In this document: positions 34,587 through 45,347 of the stretch, in pieces
Layout of the letters: each line of letters opens with the position of its first letter
Numbering within the stretch: the first letter of the stretch is position 1
From: Hirundichthys speculiger
Taxonomy: Eukaryota > Chordata > Actinopteri > Beloniformes > Exocoetidae
DNA length: 64,000 bases
Assembly: GCA_018398805.1 (NCBI GenBank)
Contig: JAGFBZ010000908.1
Location: forward strand, 479,001-543,000
Direction of reading: 5' to 3'
Translations under genes and position numbers: made by a program
The notes under the pieces: generated by a model
Seen by the model: the letters and a program-made list of their open reading frames with translations, nothing else
Told to the model about the DNA's origin: nothing
Database searches by the model: none

Positions 34587-36198
34587 ATGCAGTACCTCAG
34601 TTTGCCCACTGGTGGCGCCCCCATCAGTAATCACGAACGCATTGAACGTGATCCAGACGTGACCTGTGCATGATCACAGTCTGTCCCGCCCGACATCTTA
34701 GACCAAGCTGAGACCCAAGCAGAGCAGTCGCACATAGACCAAGCTGAGACACCAAAGCAGAGCGGTTGTACATGAACCGAGCTGAACAACCGAGGAAGAG
34801 TCGATTTGAGTGTGCGTGGAGGAGAGAGAAGCCGAGTTTCGTTGTGCTAAATCCCCTGAGAACTCCGGTAAGAGAAATGTTATGTTAATGAGCAAGCCTC
34901 AGGCTAGCTGTTGCTATAAGCATGATGTGAGAAAGTTCCAGTGACTGAAGTATGTTCATAAAACCAGTCGGAGTCCATGCTATGTTTCATTAAGGTTTTA
35001 AACCTACCCTGGTACCTGCTATATCAATGTGTGTTTTGAAAACGAGCTGTTAAAAGATCGCTAACGACCTAGCGCGGAGCTAATCGCGGCTAACCGCGGC
35101 TATGCTAATTCTGGGTATTACCTGCTAAAGGTGATGTAAATGCTAATCGTGGAGCTATCCAAGTTAATGTGCTACTACTAGCTGGTTAAGCTTATGAGCC
35201 TGTACTGTGACTCATGATGAGAAATAGAGACAGCTATGGTACAGAAATGTGGGTAATTGATACCAGGGTATGTTAATTATTTTTCTGGTCATTGAGATGA
35301 ATGTATTGAGTGTTGCACCAATGATGGTTTAAAATGTATGTTGTTAAAAATAATTTATACTGTTTAGAGCTTATACTATAACTTTTGGTTAAAAAGAGAT
35401 AAAAAGTTATGGTTAAAATATAAATACTGTTGTTAAAATGTAAATGTTGATTTATAGAGCTTTTTATAAATATAAATAGGGCTTTATTAAAATAAATAAG
35501 GTAATTTATGTTGAAATATAAGTTCATGATAAACAATAGTCATGGTAAAAATACTAATACTGTACTGTAAAAATATGCAGTCTTATTTAAAGCATTTAAT
35601 TGCAGTGTATCCTTTACTTGGGTATATATATGTGGAAGAATTAGAGTGAAAAGTGAAAGTAGAAAGATGTCAATGGAATAGAAAGTGATGATTATTTGTT
35701 CTACACTCTCTGTGTAGACTGGTTTTTCGTACTTCGACGGATTAGGACTTCAGATCCAGAATTCCGAGCCCAAGGGTTCGGTGGCGAGCCGTCCAGCGAG
35801 AGAGATTCAGACGGAGCGGGTCCCAGCCTGGCCAGCTGTTGACCCAATCCGAGGAGATCCAGACATCAACTCAATTCACACAGATAAGAACACATACACA
35901 AATCTACCCGGGTAGTAATTGAACATTTGGACTGAACACTACACAGAACATAAACACAATTGAACTTTGAACTCTGACCTTCAATTTAAGAAGGATGGAC
36001 AATTTTCTTTGAACTTTGTTTTATTTTTTATTATTATTTTTTTTAAATACAAAGAGCTCTATATTTTTGTATTCCTTTGTTCATTTATTGCAATGTTTAC
36101 TGTTGTGACAATAAATGGTTTCACTTTTACCAACTCTATCGAACCTAGAGGAATGTAGTGTTATTGTTGTTACTAGCCAGTAGACTACAGGCGCTACA
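34547..36198 (+). repeat. 3' LTR of the Gypsy element
   Basis: Near-identical to the 5' LTR. Compared with it, there are small indels (for example a CTA triplet gained near 35175 and a TTT lost near 35315) and about eight point differences. The AATAAA polyadenylation signal is at 36110-36115. The integrase ORF reads 13 codons into this LTR and stops at 34586. Confidence 0.97.
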
Positions 36199-36304
36199 CG
36201 TCTCTGCGCGCAGCTGTGGCATCAATGAGTGGAGCTGTGGCTGGAGCCGACTCGTCCTCACACACTACTCATTCGTAAAAAAAGTATGTGTTTTTTCATA
36301 AAAT

Positions 36305-36420
36305 CCATCCATCCATCCATTAGCTTCCGCTTATCCGAAGTCGGGTCGCTGGGGCAGCAGCTTTAGAGGTCCAGATCCCCCGGCCGCTTCCACCAGCTCC
36401 TCTGGGAGAATCCCGAGGCG
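36305..36420 (-). mobile_element. LINE 3' tail fragment inserted in Harbinger arm
   Basis: On the minus strand this ends in GATAAGCGGAAG followed by (ATGG)n, the typical 3' tail of a teleost RTE/Rex-type LINE or a SINE sharing that tail. A perfect 13-bp direct repeat TTTTTCATAAAAT flanks it at 36292-36304 and 36421-36433, which marks target-primed reverse transcription of a 5'-truncated copy. The exact LINE family is an inference. Confidence 0.8.
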
Positions 36421-38374
36421 TTTTTCATAAAATGATGTGGAAATAACCCATTTTATTACAACTGAAATTGTGCTTGGGAGGAGTATTTTCACCGGACATT
36501 TTGACCGGAGAGATTATAAAATCCCGGACTTCCGCATATTTTACCAGACAAAGTCCAGCAATTACCAGACAACGGAAACCCTGGTGCCTCCTGTGGCAAC
36601 CTTTTGCTGAATAATACTCGATTTAACATTCAAATAAAATATTTCTCCTTTTGCATGTGCAAACAAATTTACACGAGTCCGAAAGACTCTCTCTCTGCGT
36701 ATTCTTTGATTTTGGCGATGTCGCCTCCTTGCCACAATAACAGCAGCCATCGGTGCGTAATGCTGGACAGAATAGCACCTTCCTTTCGAACGTACTAAAT
36801 ACAGACGCAATCATAATCCCCGCAATTGCTTTCAGGGTTGGTAAATCTCATTGCGTGTGGTAAATAAACCTATTTGCATTTTCCCCTCCCAGTATTTTGC
36901 GCTTTCTGGCGGGTACGCCCCATATTGTTTATTCATCAGGGCAAAAGTGCTAAATGAACAGCGTGTGCTATTTTGCTGATTTGAGAGGCGCAGTCCTCTT
37001 TGCACGCTGTTAGTAAATCAGCTTGCGCATTGGTTTGCGGGTGATGTCAAGTTTGCACACGTTTTTACGCACGCAAACCTTTAGTAAATCAGGCCCTAAG
37101 TATCTCTCTAAGTAAATGTGGTATGAATGAATGCGGGGGAAAGAACAAAACTCTCATTGTGAGAGAGACACTGCAGACTGCTCTGCTGTCCCTGGTCCAC
37201 CTCACTTTCCCACTTTCTTGTCTTCTTTACTCAGAAGATGAGATCATACCTCCTGCGTACTTCCACACCCACCCATCCACACATGACAGCTGAGTCTTAT
37301 CTCTGGCAAAGACTGCCCTGCACACACACCATTTTCAATTCCAATGTTCCCCTAAGTGATCCAGACAAACCCAGTTGGACCCACACAGACCTTCAGACCC
37401 TCGACCAAGGCAGTAAATATCATTATGGAATCACTGTGGGTTTGAATCAGTCAAGGCTGAACATGGAACATGCATGTGTCTGAAAAGTGGAAGAAGCTGA
37501 TAACACAACATGCAGCTGTGAGGATTTCAACAAACTATGTTTTTTTTTATCGAAAGCAGCCAGGTTGGTTATTATCATGACCTCTGCACCAAATATTGGC
37601 TATAAACTCAATAATGCAAGAACGATTTCACTCATGTGCAGACATGCGCTCACACACAGCTCTCCAGCACCCATTGTTACTACACGCCGTGATATATTCA
37701 ATACTGTGTTCACACTCCTGAGCCAGAGAGGGAATACAGTCGGCACAAAAGCCTTAGCTGTAAATCAATAAATTAAATAGAAATATATGAATAAAACACT
37801 AGCTAATAAATAAGAGAGGAGACGGTTTTTCTCTGACTGTCTTGTATAATAGAAACTCTTTTCAGTGTGAAAGAGGAAAACGACTTAAGAAAAAGAAAGA
37901 GGAAGAGCACAAAAAACAGATAAAAAAAAAACCACAAAGATCCTTTTAATTCCTCCAGCTTTCATTTCTTATGTCTGTCTCTGACGAGGCAGTTACTTCA
38001 CTCTTGAATAGAGAGCATCAACTTTCAAGTACCTCATGGTCTGTTGTTTTTAAGTAATTTTGAAATATTTAAAATCCATACAACACACCAAAGTATACTA
38101 CATGTCAGGAATTAATCTGTAAGGTGTTTGCAAAAAAAATAGATATTTGTTTCCAATGTAACAACGTGTTTGTTTGTTTAAACCTTCCCCCCAAAGCCTT
38201 TGTTGGTTTTGCCAAAGTGGATCGATGAGATCTTCATATTGATTTGTTTAAATAGGTTTTAAGCGTGGATAAATGAGGAGGGCTGTGCACATGCTAATTT
38301 CAAATGTAATAAAGTCAAGTAAATAAATAAGAGTTGGTTGATATCAGAGTGTATCTGAACATTACAGAACCTTC

Positions 38375-38470
38375 TTTGGGGTGAAGGTTGGGGTTCGGTA
38401 TCTTGAACAAGGAGCTAGTCGCTCTGCAGACCAGGAAGTTAGGGATCAAAGCAGCTACCTTCAGACTGAA
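38375..38470 (+). repeat. possible decayed retroelement fragment
   Basis: TTGGGGTTCGGTATCTTG followed by ACAAGGAG and AAGTTAGGGATCAAAGC resembles a common teleost repeat with a tRNA-like GGTTCGGTATCTTGCCCAAGG segment. Heavily diverged. Confidence 0.4.
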
Positions 38471-39083
38471 AGATGACCACTAGCAGACTCAAAGAAAGAT
38501 CCAAAACCTCTGAACATGTTCTGCATGATGCCTTCACAAACCACCCATTCAATCAACTCAAAGGTTCTCTGAAGACAAGCTGGATGGATGTTGTCCTCAG
38601 TCACACGAGTCCAGCGGCCATGATTTCCAAAAGAATTTCAAATTTCCACGGCAACCAAGTCCTTTCATCTTAGATTATATTCAATTTTTTTTTCTTTACA
38701 TACGTGGATCATGTGTAGGACTTTCCCTGACCCTATGAAACTTGGTACCATCTACCATATGTTAAAAATTCTAATCATGTTGCAGTTTTAAGCTCAGAAC
38801 CATTATTCTTACATTGTTACTGTTAAATTGTTACTTTTAGACCATCATGCAATTTTTTTTTTTTTTAAATGGGGTTGCATGCATTTTGACACGCATCAGT
38901 AACTGTGTTACCACTATGAGATGATAAATTGCTTCCATAAATTGGATGACGTGGGTTTTGTTGCCCTGCTCCACCCAAAGACATTGGCTGAAAACCTGAC
39001 TGTGGCTACAACACTACTGAATAGGGTCCACTGACATACAGAGCATCAAATTACACTTAGCTGCAAAACGAAACTTAACTCAC

Positions 39084-39214
39084 CTGTCATTAATACTCCA
39101 GTTGAGGCAGAGATTCAGGGAGCTGAGTTTACGACACTTCCTCACCACCTCCATCACGGTCTCGTTGTTAAGCTCCGAGATGTGCCGCAGGTCCAGAACA
39201 GTCAGGTTATGTAG
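39084..39214 (-). CDS. fbxl17: fbxl17 next internal exon (leucine-rich repeats)
   Basis: The minus strand encodes about 43 residues, LHNLTVLDLRH, then ISELNNETVMEVV, then SSLNLCLNWSINDR, which continue the FBXL17 repeat solenoid directly after the exon at 51316-51423. The acceptor is a T-rich tract ending in TTTAG at 39215-39216, and the donor is GTGAG at 39083-39079. The exon is 131 nt, starts in phase 0 and ends after two bases of an Arg codon. The following exon should begin with the remainder of that codon and a Cys-Val-Glu-type segment; I did not find it between here and position 1, so the downstream intron probably runs off the window. The last exons, which carry the C-terminal helix, are outside. 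Confidence 0.93.
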
Positions 39215-39917
39215 CTAAAAAAAGAAAAAAAAAAAATCAGCACATAAAGATTTATAAAAATATATATTTGTGTAACTGCCCCCTGCCCCTCTTCTCATCA
39301 TGCCAAACAAAACAAAAAAGGGGTTTTACTTGCACAATAAAACCACACAAGTCAGATAAATGCCACGGATTTGCTTGTTGTTACTGTTTACCATTCTGCA
39401 CCTGCACACGAGGTGCGAAAACTTACAATCCATCACGAGAATTCACTTCTATTCTTCCTTTCATCTCTTCTACTTTCAACAATCCCACTTTCAGATCTCA
39501 ATACCCTAAGGCAAGAGGTTCAGATTCATCCTCACGTCAAAATCTCCACCTCACGACAGACTCCTGAAAACTCCCGCTGACTCACCCCTGCTCGCTGACA
39601 TAACTAAAGCCCAGGTGTACACTGATCCATACCCATCGCTGTTCAAGGACAGAGTGCACATACATATATACATGCTCACACTCATACACACTCAAGAGAT
39701 GCAAGATAAGAGAAGTATGATATTCAAGCCAGCCGCCAGGGACACATGGAGGTAAATGTCATGGCTGAGGCTAAAGAGAAAACAAGCTTACAGTTGGTGT
39801 TAAGATCACTGAGCACTGTTGTTGACTCCATAGGCATGACATATACCAGCCAGCATGAAGACACATGGGGGGGAATGGATAAGGACAATGGCTCACTGTG
39901 TGGAGTAAGCACACATG

Positions 39918-39939
39918 CCCCCCCACCCCCCCCCCCCCC
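39918..39939. repeat. poly-C run
   Basis: Seven C, one A, then fourteen C; G-rich on the transcribed fbxl17 strand. Confidence 0.95.
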
Positions 39940-42900
39940 ACGCCGACTGAGAGTCAAAAATACACAGGCTGTAAACAAACATGGTGAGTGTGCAAGGCGC
40001 TGCACTACACTGTAGGTAATACTAGAAACTTTCAAAACCTTCTCTGTTCTTATGTAGCCTGTTTTTTGTTTGTTTGTTCTTTCAATTTTCATTCCCTCAC
40101 CTATACTCCAAAGATATGCATCTACACTAATAAAATAAGCAAAAAAAAAACAGCTTGCGCTTGCAAAGAGAGCTCAAGAATGCAGCAGCGACCATAAGGG
40201 ACAGCTAAAATGGCATGATAAAAAAAAAACAGTATATAGTGAAAAAGAAAAACTCCCTAGCTGTCATCACAGAGATTCACATAGACGAGCATGTGCACGT
40301 GCACATAAACACACACAAAACCCACGCATGCAGACAAAGGCTCCTGAGCCCCTGTGGCCAGCACTGGATCGAAGCGTTCAATTATTCATTCGGAAGGAGG
40401 ATGATCAGGATGTGCATGCATGTGTGTCTGCGTTTATTACTCATTTTGTAGGGACATAAATGTGTTTACACACTCACTTTGAGGGAGTTCGACTCCCGAA
40501 GGGGACAAAAAGAAGGTTTTTTGTAGTCCTTGGTTTTAGACTTGGTTGGGCTTCGGTTTAGTTGTTAAGGATTGAGGCTATGGGAGGTGTGCAGGAAATC
40601 AATGCAAGTCAACTGAAAGGACCCTGAAGTGATGAAAACACGACTGTGTTTGCAGGCAGAACTGTTTGTGAAACAAAGGCACTGCATAATTCAGATCTGA
40701 ATGGAGGGTAAATGACCAGAGCAGAAATATTCATAGCTGCAGTCATGCAGTCACATCATTTCTAGTTGTTTTTTTTATCATATACACACACACAAAAACA
40801 CCCTTACTCTCTCATAGATTTTCTTTTCATTCAGTATTCATGATTAATACGCCTGAAGTAAATTTTCAAAGCCTCTGCATCAAAAGTTGTATTTGTTCTC
40901 CAAATCTTCAAAACTGCTTATCTCTGCAAAAAAAAAAAAAAATTCTACTACACCCAATGGGGAGAGTTTCATTGATATAGCTAACCAATGAGAAATCAGG
41001 CCAACCAGAGAGAGTTTTGACTGGTTGAGTGTGTAGCTAGGTCGGGGGGGGCAAAAAAAAAAAAAACTCAAAATTTAGCAGACTGTCTGCCTGAAAGGAA
41101 AGAGACGCAGTCACAACTGAGACTAACTTTGTTAATCCATCTGTGAAAACCACTGCAAGGAAATACATTTCATCATTTAGCCACCATCTGTTAAAGAGAA
41201 GAAAAAAAAATCTGAAAATCCCTGAAACGAAAAGCCATACAAAGAGCAACTTCTTAGTCACACTTCCAAAATGTGGCAGGCCACTGTAAAAAATAAGGTT
41301 TCCATATATTCTTACTTAATCATGTTTTTTTTCCCATAATAAGTTTTTTTTCTGCAGTAATCCTAGAATAAACAGGACCAAATAATAAAAAAAAAAAAAC
41401 ACACATTTATATGGAGAAAAGGGAGGAGGAGGCCTGGGAGCTTAAGCTGGAAAAAAGAAGCAGGAAAAGGTGAAAGTGAGTGAGGAGCAAAAATGAGGGA
41501 GAAACAGAACAAATGAATAGCGAGGACTTCTCCTGGCTGATGTCTGTAACCAGGCAGACTTTCTCTCCGTCTGCTCTGAGCTGGCAGCTGCAGCAGCGTA
41601 ATTATTCATAAAAACGGGGAAACCTGCAAAATCCAGCTGCTCCGAGACGAGTGCATCATCCCCACCCTGCAAACATACGCTCATGGAACAAAAACCAGCG
41701 TGCACAGTGGTCATACGTACAAACATGTGCATAAATAGTAAGTTGAAGTGCTAACTTCAACCGTTGGATAATGAACTGCAAGCACTAATAAGCATAAAGT
41801 ACAAATACATTTAAAGAGTTTGTACTTTACTTGACTTTACATGACCTTTTCCATTTAATAATTCTACTTTATGCCCTTAAATTTATTTTACTTTTTGATT
41901 GTATTTATTTTAAAACTATTATTTTTTGTAAGAGTTTGAGCGTTTAAAATATGATTAATGTGTAAAATCCTATCTATAGGTATTAGTGTATTAAATTGTA
42001 TACATAAATTCCTAAATAATGGCTACAAATGTCTAACATACTTTAAGTGCATTTTATTTAGAAGATTTCAGTACTTTTGCATCAGCTAAAACAAATAAAT
42101 ATATTTTTACATACAATTAAGTTTTTTGATTCAATCGAAATGCCATTTTTTTTACTGAATTGACTGAATAATTTATTACTTAGTAATTAAGAAATGTTTG
42201 GCAAAATGAAACTAATTATGCTGCAATGTGACAGGAAGAGAAGCAGAAGTAGCGCACAAATAAATTTGCTATTTTAAATGGCAAACTCAGTCCAAAATCA
42301 TAAATATGGAATTCTAAAGTTCATTAAAGACAATTTTATTAAATTAATTAACTGTATTTTAGAATCATCCACTTTTTTTATTTCAAATGTTCACTTCCGC
42401 ATGTAAATGCCGAAGAGCGGAAAAACTCCGTAGAGTTCCAAACCTGGATGCGAGTATGAATATATAAACTATTTTCAGTTTATGTATCACATATTCAATG
42501 TGATGACAAACAAGTCAAAGACAAGAAAGAAGAGAAGAAAGCAAAATTCAAACACTTCACATTTGGAAAAGGCTGGATGACAAAACAGTTGTTGTCAGAT
42601 TTGTGAGCGTAGCAACACAAATCTATATGAAAGAGACTGTTTAATTCAGTCTACGACCAGATGAGCTCTCTGAGCCGTTTGGCTCCTCCGTGCTTCAATT
42701 AAAAGCATCTCTCAAACTGGAAAAATGAGAGCCGGAGTCAGGGGTCAAACACAGAACACCACTCAAAATGATAAAAAGGGCATGTCGTCCTTCAGCCAAG
42801 CAGGCGGATTTGGCTCTTTATTACTTTAGTGTACGTCACTGTCGGGCACACACTGCATGCACCTTTGTTTGCCCGCCGTACTGCAGAGGCTTAAGAGCCT

Positions 42901-43351
42901 CTGGTATTACCACATGTATTAGCTCAACGTCAAGCCTCATGATGCCAAGCAGGAAGCTAAGGTCTGGTGGACCCCATGCAGAGGATATGATGTCATGGCT
43001 TAAAGTGCTGGCACCAAATGGCATGAGTTCATGGCTGTAGCTGTCCGTCAGTATCAACGTCCATGTTCACAAGCAGCTAGATGACATTTAAAAAAGCACA
43101 GACAGAGTGAGTATTGTTTCAATCATAAATAGCGAACATGCTGGATTTGGAAAATGTGAGCTGCAGTTTTATTGCTGTTGTAAATTTATATGCGTTTGAA
43201 AATTTTGTATGCGAGTTTGGTCAATGTAATAAAGAAAAAAAAAGTACATTTTTACTGTGGAACATGCATACCAATCCAGAAAGAAGAACATCCTTACAAG
43301 CGGAGTTCTTAGACAAAAAAAAAAAAAGACAAAACAAAGGCCACAGTTACA

Positions 43352-44086
43352 TGATGTTTTTTTAATTCGGAATTAATTATTCCGAATTAAATAATTCCAA
43401 ATTAAACTATTTCCTTCGAGTTTACATGGAAATAGTAATTCCGAATTGAGGTTTACATGGAAACACGTTTGTTCGGCTTCATCCATCTCCGCTTAAGGTC
43501 TGGGGGTTGGGAAGGGTTCTGATTGGATAGGGGGGCGGACGTCTTCACGTCTACTGGAAGAAAACAAACTTACTCGATTAGCAACAACATTCCACTTATT
43601 TTTGACCTCGGTGGCGAAACCTCCTTCATTTAACCTGGCCGCTACAACTTTAAAAAACTCCCAATTTTTATGTTTCCTGCCATCTGTTCTTTTAATTATT
43701 TCCAGTTCCTCCAATCTATTTTTTAAATAAATCATCTCTGCTCTTGACCACGGTTTACTGCGTGCTGCCATCTTTAAACTTTGTTTTGAAAACAAGCCCA
43801 GCGCAGAATATAAGCGACATCGTGACAGACGGGCAAGAGAACGAGCATGCGCAGAAAGACGGGAATTAATTTAAAGCCGAATGAGTGTATACATGAACGC
43901 AGAATTATTCTATTCAGATTTAAAATCAGAATAAACCAGCCACTTACTTCGGAATTAAGTTTAATTCGGAATGGACATTTTAATTCGGAATTAGGTGTTT
44001 ACATGGTCATTTTTAATAATTTTAAATCGGATTTAACTTTAATTCTGAATTAAAGAGGAATTAAACTTCCCATGTAAACACACGGA
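43352..44086. mobile_element. DNA transposon with Myb/SANT ORF
   Basis: The left end (GTTACATG followed by TTTAATTCGGAATTAA) and the right end (complement of TGTTTACATGGGAAGTTTAA) are inverted copies. GTTTACATGG recurs internally near both ends (about 43412, 43452, 43999), and AATTCGGAATT/AATTCCGAATT motifs are scattered subterminally. The exact ends are uncertain; a 3-bp ACA on each side would fit a Harbinger-like duplication. The interior encodes a Myb/SANT-like protein on the minus strand. Confidence 0.75.
43493..43771 (-). CDS. Myb/SANT-like transposon protein
   Basis: 92 residues from ATG 43771 (context AAAGATGG); the open frame extends eight codons further up without an ATG. The segments SKPWSRAEMIYLKNRLEELE, KNWEFFKVVAARLNEGGF and TEVKNKWNVV have the tryptophan spacing of a Myb/SANT-like (trihelix/MADF type) DNA-binding domain, as found in accessory proteins of Harbinger-like transposons. 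No transposase is beside it, and the element is short, so this may be a leftover of a larger element. Just after the domain the sequence has a GTAAGT donor followed 20 nt later by a TTCTTCCAG acceptor, too close to splice. The superfamily is inferred. Confidence 0.65.
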   Translation of the reverse strand: MAARSKPWSRAEMIYLKNRLEELEIIKRTDGRKHKNWEFFKVVAARLNEGGFATEVKNKWNVVANRVSLFSSSRREDVRPPIQSEPFPTPRP

Positions 44087-44646
44087 AAGTGGATCTTTAA
44101 TAAACCTAACAGCTTTTAATTTCTTTGACCAGCAACAATGGCCAGGAGCAGGTTTAAATGCTTCGATGCAACTGGGGAGAAGTTTAGCCAGTCACTTTGA
44201 AGTTTACTCAAAGTCCGGAGCAAGAAGTCAAAGTCACTAAGTGTCTTTGAGGTGTTGGCTCGGTTGTCCGTATGTGTTGGAAGACTGCGAGACGGGACGA
44301 GGTGGGGGCAGAGAGGAGGGATGAATGGCAGAGGTTTCGCTAGGTGATACAAGTGCGCACTCATGCATACACACTCACACCCCCGAAAAAATATTCACGC
44401 TTCTCAGACAGTTCGGACAGACAGGAGAAAGGAGAGAGGACAATCCCTCCCCGGCAAGCCCAGATCCTGCAAACCCCTCCTCTCTAGACGCACACAGACA
44501 TGAGCGAGCGAACAAACGCATAAAGGCCTGAGCAGACAGAAAGATATGAATATCTGAAAGAAAACCGGCGCTAGAAATGAAACAACAATGGATCTGATGT
44601 TGCTAAATCATTGTCAACATCGGTCACGGACGAGTGATTCGATCGC

Positions 44647-44682
44647 TGTGCGTGCGTGTGTGCGTGCGTGTGCGCGTGTGTG
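44647..44682. repeat. (GT/GCGT)n microsatellite
   Basis: Mixed GTGTGCGTGCGT units. Confidence 0.9.
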
Positions 44683-45319
44683 TAACCCCATTCTTTATCT
44701 CTCGTGTGCCCATCTACTCTCTATCACTTACTTCCCCTCTTCCACCCTCTTTTCTCTTTGTGTTTCTCTCTCTCAGTCACTAATCCTGCATGTGTTGGTC
44801 ATGATAACAAACTCAGTGGTGAGAAAAGGCTCAAGAAGATGGAGAGTTTCTTTTCAGCGCGCTGAGCCAAGTGTCCGCAAAGGCACTAACAAACCACTGT
44901 GACGGCGCTGGATGACAGTCGCGGCGCAGTGACACTAGTTGGGCCAGTAATGAGACGTGATATCCCTCCCTCCAGAGGTCAAAAAAGCCCTCTATCTCTG
45001 TCTGTCTCTGGGTTAAAAGTCTTACAGCCAAATGAATTATTCTTCAATTACTCTTGCACGAGACACACATCATCCTTAGGCTCTCCTCTGCTCATTATAT
45101 TCATAAATCCCCCAATCTCATCCATACAGCACTCACAAAAATTATTATTACAATTTCAACTCATTTGGCGACCCCCACAACCCTATTACCTTTCTTCTTC
45201 CAAATCCGCTCTGCTGCCCCCCTTACCCCTTTATTCTCTCTACTACCTCTGAGACACAACACACATGTACACACACACATTTGAACATAGGATGAGCTAC
45301 ACAAATGTGATCACAAACA

Positions 45320-45347
45320 AACACACACACACACACATACATACATA
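45320..45347. repeat. (CA)n(CATA)n microsatellite
   Basis: A CA run passing into ATAC units. Confidence 0.9.

Larger units (their letters stand above)
26290..36198 (+). mobile_element. full-length Ty3/Gypsy LTR retrotransposon
   Basis: A 9909-bp element with two 1652-bp direct LTRs, each starting TGTAACCC and ending GCGCTACA. The 4-bp target duplication CGTC lies at 26286-26289 and 36199-36202. Internal order is primer-binding site, gag, protease, reverse transcriptase, RNase H, integrase, polypurine tract; this Pol order defines Ty3/Gypsy. No envelope ORF and no chromodomain are visible. Gag is intact and is joined to pol by a probable -1 frameshift; pol has three frame breaks. The element is antisense to fbxl17 and lies inside a Harbinger transposon. 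By eye the LTRs differ at about eight substitutions and a similar number of small indels, so the insertion is recent. Confidence 0.97.
25766..37096 (+). mobile_element. PIF/Harbinger-type DNA transposon, split by Gypsy insertion
   Basis: The ends form a perfect 16-bp terminal inverted repeat: GGGCCTGATTTACTAA at 25766-25781 and its complement ending at 37096. The trinucleotide TAA flanks both sides (25763-25765 and 37097-37099), which matches the 3-bp TWA target duplication of PIF/Harbinger elements. A 12-bp sequence TTTGCGGGTGAT occurs near both ends in the same orientation (25849-25860 and 37034-37045). The left part has a Myb/SANT-like ORF fragment. No DDE transposase is visible, so the element is non-autonomous. 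Without the Gypsy and LINE insertions the original is about 1.3 kb. Confidence 0.88.
1..39083 (-). other. fbxl17: fbxl17 downstream intron (partial)
   Basis: On the gene's strand this is everything after the 39084-39214 exon. I found no further fbxl17 exon, so it is most simply one large intron that continues past position 1. It contains the nested Harbinger/Gypsy block and several other transposons listed separately. Stretches 1-1015, 1630-4238, 4274-8364, 8531-11031, 11424-13630, 14746-18889, 19151-21784, 21820-23037, 23573-25762 and 37100-39083 show no recognisable gene, only AT-rich sequence with short homopolymers and microsatellites. Confidence 0.6.
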
